Of a stretch of 64,000 nt of DNA, positions 55,488 through 64,000 are shown piece by piece. This stretch comes from Akkermansiaceae bacterium (GTDB lineage: Bacteria > Verrucomicrobiota > Verrucomicrobiia > Verrucomicrobiales > Akkermansiaceae): contig JAHCBC010000002.1 of the NCBI GenBank assembly GCA_019634595.1, positions 248,001 to 312,000 of the forward strand, given 5' to 3'. The notes under the pieces are model-generated. The model searched no databases. It was given only the letters and a program-made list of their open reading frames with translations, and was not told the origin of the DNA. A program made the translations under genes and the position numbers. Positions within the stretch are counted from its first letter, which is position 1. Every line of letters begins with the position of its first letter.

Positions 55488-55660
55488 GTGGCTGCGGCGT
55501 CCCGCCGCAGGCCGTGATTGTGGCGTCCCGCCGCAATTCTTTTCCGAATTTGCCTACCATCGAATCTGGGATCTTCCGCATCCGCCAAATTGGCATCCGC
55601 CTCTCTCAGAACGATGGCGGGACGCCATCGCCACGGCCTGCGGCGGGACGCCGCAGCCAC
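55488..55660. repeat. Paired inverted-repeat element R11 with perfect 29-bp ends
   Basis: The arms 55488-55516 and 55632-55660 are perfect 29-base inverted copies with a GCGGCG-TCC-CGCCGC hairpin inside each. A second, shorter pair (GTGGCGTCCCGCC near 55520 and GGCGGGACGCCAT near 55617) is nested. It begins two bases after the GlcD-like stop and ends 11 bases before the convergent ABC gene stop. At 173 bp it is almost the same size as R5 (171 bp). Confidence 0.8.
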
Positions 55661-55670
55661 CGTTCCGATC

Positions 55671-56684
55671 CTACTTCAGGCCCTGCAACGCCTTCCAGTC
55701 CGCGTCCGTCAGGCAGCAAGGGTCATTCGCCACCAGGTGGCCCGGCGCGATTTCCTTCAGCGAAAGATCCATCCCGATGGTCTCCTCATAGCGCGGATGC
55801 TTGATGCGGTGGCCGAAGGCACTGCCCGCAGGCGGGTCGATCGGCGACGGCACATCCCCTTCCAGCAGGATCTTCTTCCGCTGGGCGGTCGGGTCCGGTG
55901 AGGGAATCGCGGAGAGCAGCGCCTTGGTGTAGGCGTGGCGCGGATCACGGTAGATCGCCTCGGCGGTCGCCAGTTCCACGATCTTGCCCAGATACATCAC
56001 CGCCACGCGGTCGCTGATGTGCTTCACCACCGAGAGGTTGTGCGCGATGAAAAGGTAGGAAAGGCCGAAGTCCTTCTGCAGTTCCACCAGCAGGTTGAGG
56101 ATCTGCGACTGGACGGAGACATCCAGCGCGGACACCGGCTCGTCGCAGATGATCAGCTTCGGCTTCAGCGCGAGCGCCCGCGCGATGCCGATGCGCTGCC
56201 GCTGGCCGCCGGAGAACTCGAACGGATACCGCTCCGCGGATGCGGCAGGCAGGCCCACCCGTTCCAGCAGCTCGTCCACCCACTTCTTCCGCTCCGCCCG
56301 GTTGCCCAGGCCATGGACCTGATACGGCTCCGTCAGCAACGCCCGCACGCTCATGCGCGGGTCGAGCGATTCCACCGGGTCCTGGAAGATCATCTGGAAA
56401 TCCCGCCGCAACGGACGCAACCGTCCCTGCCGGAGATGGGAAATCTCGCGGCCCTCGAACCGGATGCCTCCCGCTGTCGGCTTCAGCAGGCGGACGATGG
56501 CCTTGCCCAGCGTGGACTTTCCGCAGCCGGACTCCCCCACCAGGCCCAGCGTCTCACCCGGCTTGATCACCAGCGACACGCCATCGACCGCTTTCACGGA
56601 TCCCATCTGCCGATGCAGCACCCCTCCGCGTACGGGGAAGTGCACGCGCAGATCGTTGACGGAGAGTAACGGGGTATCGCTCAC
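55671..56684 (-). CDS. Peptide/oligopeptide ABC transporter ATP-binding protein (DppF/OppF-like)
   Basis: A 337-residue ATPase of the dipeptide/oligopeptide importer class. Start GTG at 56684 overlaps the upstream stop (GTGA), so the longer ORF is rejected. Walker A is [16 protein letters not shown], the Q-loop FQMIFQDPVESLDPRMS, the ABC signature FSGGQRQRIGIARAL, Walker B LIICDEPVSALDVS. The C-terminal extension with ANDPCCLTDADW is the oligopeptide-transporter tail, missing its usual extra Cys cluster. Last gene of a five-gene operon. Confidence 0.92.
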   Translation of the reverse strand: MSDTPLLSVNDLRVHFPVRGGVLHRQMGSVKAVDGVSLVIKPGETLGLVGESGCGKSTLGKAIVRLLKPTAGGIRFEGREISHLRQGRLRPLRRDFQMIFQDPVESLDPRMSVRALLTEPYQVHGLGNRAERKKWVDELLERVGLPAASAERYPFEFSGGQRQRIGIARALALKPKLIICDEPVSALDVSVQSQILNLLVELQKDFGLSYLFIAHNLSVVKHISDRVAVMYLGKIVELATAEAIYRDPRHAYTKALLSAIPSPDPTAQRKKILLEGDVPSPIDPPAGSAFGHRIKHPRYEETIGMDLSLKEIAPGHLVANDPCCLTDADWKALQGLK

Positions 56685-57667
56685 GGTTCGTAACAGAAGG
56701 GACAGGTTTCCACCCAGTGGCCGGGCGAGACTTCGGCAAACTTCGGACGCTCGCGCGTGCCACGGTCCGTGCGGCCCATGCGTTGGCAAAAGCGGCAGCC
56801 GTGCGCGTGGTCACCCAGTCCAGCCACCATGCCGGGGATGGTGGCCAGCACCGATTTCGGCGGCGTCTCCAGTGTCGGGATGGAGGCCAGCAGGCCCTTG
56901 GTGTAGGCGTGCAGTGGCCGCGCGAAAAGTTCCTTTGCCGGGGCCTTCTCACATACCCTCCCCGCGTACATCACCACCACCTCGTCGCACGTTTCCGCGA
57001 TGACGCCCAGGTCGTGGGTGATGAGGATGGTGGACATGCCGCTCTCTTTTTGCAGTCGGTCGAGCAGGTCGAGGATCTGCGCTTGGACCGTGACATCCAG
57101 TGCGGTCGTCGGCTCATCCGCGATGAGCAGCGACGGCTTGCAGGCCAGTGCCATCGCGATCATCACACGCTGGCGCATGCCCCCGGAAAGCTGGTGCGGG
57201 TAGTCCATCATCCGCCTTTCCGGCGCGGGGATGCGCACCCGGTCCAGCATTTCGATGGAGGCTTCCCATGCCTCGCGCTTCGACATCTTCGTGTGCAGGC
57301 GCAGCACCTCGCTGACCTGCCGCCCGATGCGGTGGACCGGATTGAGCGCGGTCATCGGCTCCTGGAAAATGACGCCGATCTCGCCACCGCGGACCTTCCG
57401 CATCTCGCGCTCTGAGGCGTGGGTCAGGTCATGGCCGTTGAAATGGATGTCGCCGCCGAGAATCTTCCCCGCAGGCTGCGGCAGCAGGCCGACGATGGAC
57501 ATGGCCGTGACGCTCTTGCCACAACCCGACTCCCCGACGATGCCCACCGTCCTGCCCCTCGGTACGGTGAAGGAAACCTGGTCCACCGCACGCAGCAACC
57601 CTCGCTCCGTTTCAAAGGAAACGATGAGCTTGTCCACTTCCAGGATGTTGTCGCTCTCCTCGCTCAT
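56681..57667 (-). CDS. Peptide/oligopeptide ABC transporter ATP-binding protein (DppD/OppD-like)
   Basis: A 328-residue ATPase partner of the next gene. Walker [22 protein letters not shown]-loop [20 protein letters not shown], signature [15 protein letters not shown], Walker [15 protein letters not shown]. The C-terminal region has [15 protein letters not shown] and CPFCYEP, resembling the Cys-rich tail that binds an iron-sulfur cluster in some Dpp/Opp ATPases. Its ATG overlaps the stop of the substrate-binding-protein gene (ATGA). In YejABEF systems the two ATPase halves are fused; here they are separate. Confidence 0.92.
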   Translation of the reverse strand: MSEESDNILEVDKLIVSFETERGLLRAVDQVSFTVPRGRTVGIVGESGCGKSVTAMSIVGLLPQPAGKILGGDIHFNGHDLTHASEREMRKVRGGEIGVIFQEPMTALNPVHRIGRQVSEVLRLHTKMSKREAWEASIEMLDRVRIPAPERRMMDYPHQLSGGMRQRVMIAMALACKPSLLIADEPTTALDVTVQAQILDLLDRLQKESGMSTILITHDLGVIAETCDEVVVMYAGRVCEKAPAKELFARPLHAYTKGLLASIPTLETPPKSVLATIPGMVAGLGDHAHGCRFCQRMGRTDRGTRERPKFAEVSPGHWVETCPFCYEP

Positions 57668-59766
57668 GGTTGTTCGGGTTCCGGTGGATGGACCACGCGG
57701 TTCACTTCAGGGAAAATCTTGCCGGAGCGCCGTGCTTCCTGGGTTTCCTTCTGCACGTCCTCATCGATCCAGTAGCAGTAGCCCTCATGCGGCTCATAGG
57801 ACAATGCCGGCGCATAGTGGGTTTCCGCGGAGTCCGGCCACCTCACCCAGCGCCAGGAGCCCACGCGCTGGAACTCCGTGGTGAACGAGGGCAGGAAGAT
57901 GGCCTCGTCATGGATGATGTGCTGCAGCTTCTTCGATGCCTCCGCCAGTTCCTCCTCCGTCAATGCGTCGCGCACGGTGAGGGACAGGGCATCCGTGTCC
58001 GGACGGCTCCAGACGAAGAGATTGTTCGTGTTCGGCTTCGGGTTGCCCTTGTCGTCGAAGGCGAAGGTGGAGTGAAGGAACTGGAAGTAGGTGGGCGTCG
58101 GCGGGGTCGTGTTCCAGCCGGAGAAGTTCATCTCATGCTGCTTCTGCATGACCTTCCGGTAGACCACCGTGCTTTCCAGGCCGTCCAGCCGCAGGTCGAA
58201 CCCGCAGGCCTTCGCGTCCTCTTTCAGGATGGCCAGGATGCGGTCGTAAAGGGGAATGGTCGGATAGGTGATGGAAACGGATAGCCGCTCCCCGCCCGGC
58301 TTCTTCAGGATACCGTCCGGACCTTCCTCCGTGTAGCCAGCCGCGCGGAAGGCTTCCCGCGCCTGCTGCACGGAGTAAGCGCGCGCCCTGATGGAAGGAT
58401 CGCTGAATTTCCCGAAGCCCTGGTTGAAGGACTGGAGGCGCGAGTAGTCCCCGCGGAAGACCACCTCGATGACCTTCTGCCAGTTCATCGCATGATGGAT
58501 GCCGATCCGCACGTCGCGGTTGTCCAGCGGCGCCTTGGTGACGTTCATGTAGAATCCCCGTGGGATCCGCGGGTAGCGGTTGAAAACCGTCGCCCTCTCG
58601 ATGTAGCCGTCATAGACCGGCGGCATCTCCGATTTTTCGTACCAGAACTGCGGCTGCGTCAGCAGGTAGGTGTCCAGCTCCCCCGCCCGGAACAGCTCGA
58701 ACGCCTTGGAGTCCTCACGCACCAGCGTGGTCACCATCTTGTCGGGGTTGTAACGATATCTGTAGTACTTCCGGTCCTTCGCCCACCAGTCCTTCACCCG
58801 TGTCTGGGTGATGGAGACGCCTTTCACGATATCCTCCGGCCGCACCTCGTACGCGCCGGTGGTCGGAGGGAAGCGCCATTGGTAGCGGTCCGCATAGTCG
58901 GGTCCGTATTCCTTGTAGAACTTCGGCGACGAAGGGCTGATCGCGCCGGCCAGCACCTCCGCATAGATTTTCGGCTCGGCCAGCGTCACCGAAAGCAGGT
59001 CGTCCGAGTAGGTGATGACCTGTGCGTAGTTCTCGCGGAAGAATTCCTTCGTGTAGGGATTCACCACGTTGTCGGAGGCCTTCGTATAGATATCCAGCAG
59101 GACATCCTTCGCATACACCTTTTCCCCGTCGGAGTAGGTCGCCTCCGGGTCGATCCGGAAATAGACCGTGCGGCCGTCCGCGGATGTCGCCCACTCGCTC
59201 GCCACACCGGGGATCACCTTCAGTGTCGTCGGATGCAGCGTGACCATCGACATGTCGATGTTGTCGTAAAGGTCGCCACGGAACGAGTTGTTGGAATTCG
59301 GTCCGAAAGGACGGATCGTCGGTGGAAAGGAAAGGTCGAGGAAATGCCGCCGGATCACGCCACCCTTCTTCGCCCGCGGGTCACCGATCTCAGGCTCGTC
59401 CAGACCCTTCTCCCACACCAGATCCGTCGGCACATCCGCCGCGGTGCGGAACTGGAAGAAGTCACCCAGCGACTGCCGGAACTCCAGCTTCGCCATGTCC
59501 CGCCGGGCCGCCTGGAGCTGGGCTTCCAACGACGGCTTCTTGTCCTCCTCAGCGGAAGCCAGCGCGGCGATGGTCTTGTCCAGCTCCACCTGGGCCTCCG
59601 CCTTCTTCTTCTCCAGCCATCCCGCGATGTGCTTGTTATAGACCGGGACCCATGCGTCGAAACCGAGGCTGCGCTCCACCTCCGCCGTCTCCTGACGGCA
59701 CCCGGTGAGCGCCAGCGGAGCGACCGCCGCGGCTGCCAGCGCGAGTATGAGCGGAAGGGACTTCAT
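57664..59766 (-). CDS. Family-5 substrate-binding lipoprotein with N-terminal coiled-coil insertion
   Basis: A 700-residue extracellular solute-binding protein (SBP_bac_5) of the peptide ABC operon. The lipoprotein signal has its Cys at residue 23 (LALTGCRQE). Residues about 50-98 form a charged helical segment (KKKAEAQVELDKTIAALASA, EAQLQAARRDMAKLEFRQSL) not found in ordinary DppA/OppA. The family core starts at FPPTIRPFGPNSNNSFRGDL and includes WATSADGRTVYFRIDPEATY-SDGEKV and FYMNVTKAPLDNRDVRIGIH. The length is closer to YejA than DppA. Overlapping starts and stops on both sides show an operon. Confidence 0.9.
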   Translation of the reverse strand: MKSLPLILALAAAAVAPLALTGCRQETAEVERSLGFDAWVPVYNKHIAGWLEKKKAEAQVELDKTIAALASAEEDKKPSLEAQLQAARRDMAKLEFRQSLGDFFQFRTAADVPTDLVWEKGLDEPEIGDPRAKKGGVIRRHFLDLSFPPTIRPFGPNSNNSFRGDLYDNIDMSMVTLHPTTLKVIPGVASEWATSADGRTVYFRIDPEATYSDGEKVYAKDVLLDIYTKASDNVVNPYTKEFFRENYAQVITYSDDLLSVTLAEPKIYAEVLAGAISPSSPKFYKEYGPDYADRYQWRFPPTTGAYEVRPEDIVKGVSITQTRVKDWWAKDRKYYRYRYNPDKMVTTLVREDSKAFELFRAGELDTYLLTQPQFWYEKSEMPPVYDGYIERATVFNRYPRIPRGFYMNVTKAPLDNRDVRIGIHHAMNWQKVIEVVFRGDYSRLQSFNQGFGKFSDPSIRARAYSVQQAREAFRAAGYTEEGPDGILKKPGGERLSVSITYPTIPLYDRILAILKEDAKACGFDLRLDGLESTVVYRKVMQKQHEMNFSGWNTTPPTPTYFQFLHSTFAFDDKGNPKPNTNNLFVWSRPDTDALSLTVRDALTEEELAEASKKLQHIIHDEAIFLPSFTTEFQRVGSWRWVRWPDSAETHYAPALSYEPHEGYCYWIDEDVQKETQEARRSGKIFPEVNRVVHPPEPEQP

Positions 59767-61325
59767 CAGCGGTAGTAGGTGTATTTCTTGGGATCGAACG
59801 CCTCACGGATCGCCTCCCCCACGAAGGTGATGAGGACCAGCGTGGAGACCAGCGCCACGAAGGTCGCGCTCACCAGCCAAGGTGCGGAAAGGTTCGCCAG
59901 GCCGTCATTGAGCAACTTGCCCCAGGTGGCATACTCCGGCGGCAGACCGAAGCCGAGGTAGTCGAGTGCGGTGAGCGAAAAGATCAATCCCGAGAAGGTG
60001 AACGGAACGATCGTAACGATGATCGCGATGGTGTTCGGAAAGAGATGCCGGAACAGGATCCGGGAGGTGCCCGCACCGATCACCCGTGCGGCGGAAATGT
60101 AGTCGCGCTCCCGTTCACGGTAGATGGTGGTGCGCATGAGAGTCGCGATGCCCATCCACCCGAAGACCATCAGGATGGCGAGGATGATACCAAGTCCCCT
60201 GAACTGATCAGGAACCACGCTGGAGAGGATGATGACGATGAACAGGGTCGGCATGTTCTCGAAAATCTCGATGATGCGATGCATCACGATATCCAGCCAC
60301 TTTCCGAAATAGCCCATCAGCATGCCAACCGTGATGCCGAAGACATAAACCACCGGCAGGAACAGCAGGGCCGCCTTGAAGTTCACCTGGAGCCCCCCGT
60401 ACAGGTAAGCCAGCATGTCGTAGCCTTGGGAAGTGGTCCCGAGGAAATTTCCGGTATCCGGGGTGGGCGGGGCCGGATGGTATTTCACCGCCCGCGGCTC
60501 GCTGCTCTCCACCGCCAGGAACGCCTCCTTGCCCCCATCGCCGTTGTACTTGTCGGAGACCGCCGCGCCGTCCTGATACTCCGCGCTGTACATCTGGGCG
60601 CCGTCCTTGTCCCAGCCATCCACGGGACCGTTGAACTTGCCACTCCGCATGGTGTAACGGAGGTGGATCTTCGAGTCCTCGATGTCGTAGTAGCGGGCCG
60701 CCAGACCGAAGTATGGCTTGTCGCCACGGCCTTCATAGTAGATGCCGTCGCGCAGTTCCAGCGGGCGGGAGCGCGGGGCGAGCGTGTCTCCCGTGGGATC
60801 ATACGGCACCGGTGGCAGGATCACCTTCCCCTTCCCCGTGGCCGCGAAATGACGCTTCAGGTCCCGGTAGTTCGCGGGGGCCTCCGCGCTTTCGCCATCC
60901 AGACCGAAGTCCTTGTTCTTGAACTCCTTCGCGGTGAACGCGGGGAAGATCCAGCGCCCCTCATACTTCACCGCCAGTGCCCTCTTCCCGACCAGCGACT
61001 GGTCCAGCAAGGCGAGGAATGCCAGGAAACCAAGGATGATGAGGGAGTAGTAGCCGCGCTTGATTTCCCGGAAACGCTTCATCCGCCGACGGATGACCGG
61101 ATCCCCCGGCCCGCCGGTGAAGGAGCGGCTGAACATCACCAACCCTACCAGGACCAGCAGGACGGATGCCGCCCAGCCGAACCACGGCATCGACTCCGCA
61201 TGCAGCCACGGCACCTCACGGCTGACCGTGAAGAACCAGCGCGCCGTCGGAAAGGCGATCCCCTTCACTTCGCCGGCGATGGCGAGCGCTCCGAGGAGGG
61301 TGAAGAAGAGACCGATCGCGCGCAT
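59766..61325 (-). CDS. Peptide ABC transporter permease (YejE/DppC-like) with large periplasmic insertion
   Basis: A 519-residue permease, much longer than DppC or YejE (about 300-340). The N terminus has three hydrophobic segments. A hydrophilic region of about 200 residues follows (from VKYEGRWIFPAFTAKEF to VESSEPRAVKYHPAPP). Then comes the permease core: FLGTTSQGYDMLAYLYGGLQ, the EAA loop TLMRTTIYRERERDYISAARV and VIGAGTSRILFRHLFPNT. The insertion probably lies in the periplasm and could contact the binding protein. It overlaps the next start by one base. Confidence 0.9.
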   Translation of the reverse strand: MRAIGLFFTLLGALAIAGEVKGIAFPTARWFFTVSREVPWLHAESMPWFGWAASVLLVLVGLVMFSRSFTGGPGDPVIRRRMKRFREIKRGYYSLIILGFLAFLALLDQSLVGKRALAVKYEGRWIFPAFTAKEFKNKDFGLDGESAEAPANYRDLKRHFAATGKGKVILPPVPYDPTGDTLAPRSRPLELRDGIYYEGRGDKPYFGLAARYYDIEDSKIHLRYTMRSGKFNGPVDGWDKDGAQMYSAEYQDGAAVSDKYNGDGGKEAFLAVESSEPRAVKYHPAPPTPDTGNFLGTTSQGYDMLAYLYGGLQVNFKAALLFLPVVYVFGITVGMLMGYFGKWLDIVMHRIIEIFENMPTLFIVIILSSVVPDQFRGLGIILAILMVFGWMGIATLMRTTIYRERERDYISAARVIGAGTSRILFRHLFPNTIAIIVTIVPFTFSGLIFSLTALDYLGFGLPPEYATWGKLLNDGLANLSAPWLVSATFVALVSTLVLITFVGEAIREAFDPKKYTYYR

Positions 61326-61329
61326 GGGT

Positions 61330-62673
61330 TTAGTCGAACTTGATCCGGGGATCGACCATCGCGACGATGAAGTCGGAGATGATGTTGCCCAGCAGCAGCA
61401 GGAATGCGGACACCGTCAGCGTGCCCATGATCACGGGCATGTCCCGCTCGATGATGGATTGGTACTGGAGCAACCCGAAGCCCTGGATGTCGAACACGCG
61501 CTCGATCAACATGGAGCCAGTCACGAAGATGGAGGTCAGTCCGCCGAGGCTGGTCGCGATGGGGATCATCGAGTTCCGGAAAGCGTGCTTGAACACCGCG
61601 CGGCGGAATCCCGCGCCCTTCGCCACCGCGGTCCGCACATAGTCGGCCGCCAGGTTGTCCATCAGCGTGTTCTTCGTCAGCATGGTCAGCATGGCGAAGC
61701 CGGACACCAGGTAGCAGACCAGCGGCAGCACCGTGTGGTGGGCCAGGTCCTTCACCTGGTCCCAGCGGTTCATTTCACCGAAGTCCGCGCTCGTCAGGCC
61801 GAACAACGGGAACAGGTTCGCCCGCGCGCCCAGGTGCACCAGCAGGATCGCCCCCAGCGCGAAGCCCGGGATGGAGTAGCCGATGAAGATCAGCACCGAC
61901 GAGGCGGAATCAACGAAGGTCCGGTGCTTCAGCGCCTTCAGAATGCCAAGGGGGATGCAGACGACATAAATGATGACGGAAGAAAGCAGGCCGAAATAGA
62001 GGGCCACCGGCATCCGCTCCAACATCATGTCCACCACCCGGTCCTGATAGACCAACGACCGCCCCAGGTCCCCCTGGAGCAGTCCTGAAACCCTCGACTG
62101 ATAGACGATGGCGCGCGGCGCATAGGCCGGCGTCTCCTTCACCCCGCTGTTCCGCCGGAGGTAGCGGTCCTTCCGGTCCTGCTCCGTCTCCAGCCGCACC
62201 TGCCAGTTCTCGGAGGAAAGCGGCTTCCCCGTTTCCGCGAAGGTCGCGGAGACAACCTTGTCCCCGTCCCGCTTCACGTTCACCACCCGGCCATCCCCGC
62301 TCAGCACCACCTGGGCCACGGTTTCCGCATCCGGCTGCCCGCCGATCATCTCGTCCGTCGCACCTCCGTACTCCTTCTTTGAAATCCGGATCTCCCTCGG
62401 CACGATGCCCAGCCACTGGCCGTAGGCGGCCAAAGTCGGCTTATCCAGGCCGAACTGTTCCTCCAGTTCCTCGAGCTGTTCGTCGCTCAGCCCGCTCTGC
62501 GCGTTGCTGCCCGTCGTCTTTCCCCCGCCCTTCTCCGCCGCCGCCTGCGCCTGCTGCAGCATGCGGTCCATCGGCCCGCCGGGCACGAACCGCGTGATCG
62601 TGAACACCAGCAGCGTGATCCCGATCATCGTCGGGATCATCAGCAGCAGTCGTCTGATAAAATAGGCTTTCAC
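61330..62673 (-). CDS. Peptide ABC transporter permease (YejB/DppB-like) with periplasmic insertion
   Basis: A 447-residue permease and first gene of the operon. It starts MKAYFIRRLLLMIPTMIGIT, the standard DppB/YejB entry. A charged insertion of about 150 residues follows (GLSDEQLEELEEQFGLDKPT, EYGGATDEMIGGQPDAET) before the core SGLLQGDLGRSLVYQDRV. The EAA loop is NLAADYVRTAVAKGAGFRRA. Four bases separate it from the second permease gene. The spacer upstream to 62844 shows no clear operator. Confidence 0.9.
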   Translation of the reverse strand: MKAYFIRRLLLMIPTMIGITLLVFTITRFVPGGPMDRMLQQAQAAAEKGGGKTTGSNAQSGLSDEQLEELEEQFGLDKPTLAAYGQWLGIVPREIRISKKEYGGATDEMIGGQPDAETVAQVVLSGDGRVVNVKRDGDKVVSATFAETGKPLSSENWQVRLETEQDRKDRYLRRNSGVKETPAYAPRAIVYQSRVSGLLQGDLGRSLVYQDRVVDMMLERMPVALYFGLLSSVIIYVVCIPLGILKALKHRTFVDSASSVLIFIGYSIPGFALGAILLVHLGARANLFPLFGLTSADFGEMNRWDQVKDLAHHTVLPLVCYLVSGFAMLTMLTKNTLMDNLAADYVRTAVAKGAGFRRAVFKHAFRNSMIPIATSLGGLTSIFVTGSMLIERVFDIQGFGLLQYQSIIERDMPVIMGTLTVSAFLLLLGNIISDFIVAMVDPRIKFD

Positions 62674-62844
62674 GCGGGCGTCACATCATTCTTTACCCCT
62701 CATCCGTTGCCGTGCAAGTCCGGACGACGATTCTATCAGCGCGCCGTGTGACGCGGCAGCCACCATGATTTGAAACGGGCCGCCTCCCTGCCTGGCCATC
62801 CTATCTTGACCACTCATGTTTCAAACCATAGGGATGTCTGCCAT

Positions 62845-63552
62845 ATGACCGAGGATGCCAACCGCTTCCGCACCACGCGCTGGACCGTCCTCCGTGATGT
62901 TTCCTCCGCCGAGGAAGCTTCCGCCGCAAAGGCCCTCTCGGTGTTCTGCGGGATCTACCGTGCCCCATTGCTCGCCTTCACCAAGGCCACCATCCCCGAT
63001 CCCCAGGACGCGGAGGACTACGTGCAGGGCTTCTTCGAGAAGCTGATGGAAAGGAACTTCCTCCGCACCGCGGACCCCGACCGGGGTCGCCTGCGGACGT
63101 TCCTCCTCACCTGCCTGAAACGCCACATCGCGGACGAACGCCGGAAAAAAGATGCCGCGAAGCGCGGCGGCGGCATCCGCGAAGTCCCCCTTGATGAAGC
63201 CGGCTCCATCCCCGCGGACACCCCGGGTCCGGATGAACTCTACCACCGCCAGTGGATCCACCTGTTGCTCGGACGCTCCGTCACCCGGCTGCGGGATGCC
63301 TGGGCGGCGGCGGGAAAAGCGGACCTCTTCGCCGCGCTCACGCCCTGGCTGGGTTTCGCCCCGGAAAGCGAGGAAGACCGCGCGGCCCTCGCCACCCGGC
63401 TCGGAATGACAAAGGGCTCGCTGAAAACCTGCCTCTACCGCCTGCGGAAGGAATACCGGGAGATCCTCATGGAAGAGATCTCGGAGACCCTCGAAGAAAA
63501 AACCCCGGACAGGGTGATGGAGGAAATGAAGCAACTCCTGGCCCTCGTCTGA
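62845..63552 (+). CDS. Sigma-70-family sigma factor of the kinase-linked type
   Basis: A 235-residue protein from the ATG at 62845 (MTEDANRFRTTRWTVLRDVS). Blocks FRTTRWTVLRDV, DPQDAEDYVQGFFEKLMERN, RLRTFLLTCLKRHIADERRK and the HTH region ATRLGMTKGSLKTCLYRLRK match the sigma-like paralogue at 24242-24967. It lies 130 bases upstream of a Ser/Thr kinase gene on the same strand. This sigma-kinase pairing is common in Planctomycetes and Verrucomicrobia. Confidence 0.85.
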   Translation: MTEDANRFRTTRWTVLRDVSSAEEASAAKALSVFCGIYRAPLLAFTKATIPDPQDAEDYVQGFFEKLMERNFLRTADPDRGRLRTFLLTCLKRHIADERRKKDAAKRGGGIREVPLDEAGSIPADTPGPDELYHRQWIHLLLGRSVTRLRDAWAAAGKADLFAALTPWLGFAPESEEDRAALATRLGMTKGSLKTCLYRLRKEYREILMEEISETLEEKTPDRVMEEMKQLLALV

Positions 63553-63560
63553 GCCATCCG

Positions 63561-63588
63561 GAAAAATCGTCTGTGACCTCCGCGCCCG
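63561..63588 (+). promoter_or_regulatory. GAAAAATCGT-CTGTGACC motif between sigma factor and kinase
   Basis: The string GAAAAATCGT followed by CTGTGACCTCCGCGCCC just after the sigma-factor stop partly resembles 25011-25050 (A-tract, then TGTAACGCCGCCC). Spacing between the A-tract and the TGT differs (11 versus 20 bases). Possible promoter of the kinase read by the adjacent sigma factor. Confidence 0.25.
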
Positions 63589-63682
63589 TTTTACGAATGC
63601 AATGACAAGGAGGGTGGGTGGTTGGCCTTTCACCGTGCCATCAACTCCAGCCAGCCATCGGCCCTCCCCACTTCCTTTCCCC

Positions 63683-64000
63683 ATGAAATTTCCCTGCCCC
63701 CACTGCAACGCCACCCTGGAAGCCCTGGCCGAACATGAGGGGGCGAATGCCGACTGCGCCCTCTGCGGAGGGAAATTCGTCGTCCCCGCTCCGGAACAGC
63801 CCGCCACGAAAATCGCCGGGATCGATGCGGCGGAACTGCTCGCCCGCGGCCTCCAGACCATCGCCCCGCCGGACGCGGGCGGCTGGGAACCCCCGGAGCC
63901 GGAGGAGCTTTCCCGCCTGCTCCCGCAATACCAGATCGAATCCATCCTCGGCCGTGGCGGCATGGGTGCCGTCTATAAAGGCCGACAGGAACGCCTCGGC
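63683..64000 (+). CDS. Ser/Thr protein kinase with N-terminal zinc ribbon, cut by right edge
   Basis: The frame from the ATG at 63683 is open to the last base (106 codons seen). It begins MKFPCPHCNATLEALAEHEG, and CPHC plus CALC (Cys5, 8, 25, 28) form a zinc ribbon. The region near residue 85 then reads LSRLLPQYQIESILGRGGMG and AVYKGRQERLG, which is the entry and glycine loop of a Hanks-type kinase. The arrangement after a sigma factor repeats that at 24242-28708. The catalytic domain and any sensor domain lie outside the window. Confidence 0.85.
   Translation, partial: MKFPCPHCNATLEALAEHEGANADCALCGGKFVVPAPEQPATKIAGIDAAELLARGLQTIAPPDAGGWEPPEPEELSRLLPQYQIESILGRGGMGAVYKGRQERLG

Noticed and set aside
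55488..55660. Possible CRISPR-like array from repeated GGCGTCCCGCCGC units
   Set aside because: The copies are inverted arms of one hairpin element with no regularly spaced unique spacers and no cas genes in the window.

Overview
The window is about 64 kb of high-GC DNA (roughly 64% G+C by eye). It is densely coded on both strands, with no rRNA, tRNA, CRISPR array or complete insertion sequence that I can see. The gene complement points to a Gram-negative member of the Verrucomicrobiota, probably close to Luteolibacter or Haloferula. The reasons are planctomycete/verrucomicrobial-type sigma factors paired with Ser/Thr kinases, Tat-exported Gfo/Idh/MocA and metallophosphoesterase proteins, secreted polysaccharide-active enzymes with a DxDGDG C-terminus, TonB/ExbB/ExbD, OmpH, and few clear Shine-Dalgarno sites. 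The taxonomic call is inference from content, not a database match.

Layout. 1-7002: a penicillin-binding protein 1C cut by the left edge, then a co-directional run of an FGGY kinase-like protein, a DUF374 acyltransferase, FolD and an alkaline-phosphatase-superfamily enzyme. 7230-13883: ECF sigma factor plus small membrane protein, OmpH, a lipoprotein, citrate synthase, TsaB and acetolactate synthase (ilvB-ilvN). 14130-21237: TonB-like/ExbB/ExbD energy-transduction operon, esterase, PBP4-type carboxypeptidase, EEP-family hydrolase and an unknown secreted protein. 21278-28708: AlaS, a sigma factor, then lipoprotein, OmpA-family protein and a large receptor-like Ser/Thr kinase. 28946-40651: pectate-lyase-like beta-helix protein, RNase PH, ArgF, metallophosphoesterase, a possible divergent kinase-fold protein, DNA polymerase I, a DUF4256 protein and an SGNH hydrolase. 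40672-49407 (minus strand): a DUF4132 protein preceded by a 126-residue protein ending in Gly-Gly, then GMC oxidoreductase, gluconate-2-dehydrogenase subunit 3, FAD oxidoreductase and Gfo/Idh/MocA genes. 49513-64000: glutathione peroxidase, an unknown exported protein, acyltransferase 3, a GT35 phosphorylase-like protein, a GlcD-like oxidase, a five-gene YejABEF/Dpp-like ABC operon, and a second sigma factor-kinase module cut by the right edge.

Most interesting points. (1) A two-gene unit at 40672-43901 couples a predicted ubiquitin-like protein with a free C-terminal LVGG to a large DUF4132 protein. This is my best candidate for an under-described system. (2) Intergenic DNA is organised by paired inverted-repeat elements of roughly 80-240 bp. 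They occupy six of the eight convergent gene junctions, and the other two junctions have almost no spacer. Several begin exactly at the stop codon (TAAGGAGG or TGAGGAGG). A 34-bp module is inserted in the hairpins of three of them. (3) Two enzyme-family members lack hallmark residues: the GT35 protein has Thr in place of the PLP lysine, and the FGGY protein has Ser in place of the catalytic Asp. (4) alaS carries a low-GC patch of about 180 bp. (5) A perfect terminator hairpin encloses the start codon of the gene at 50102.
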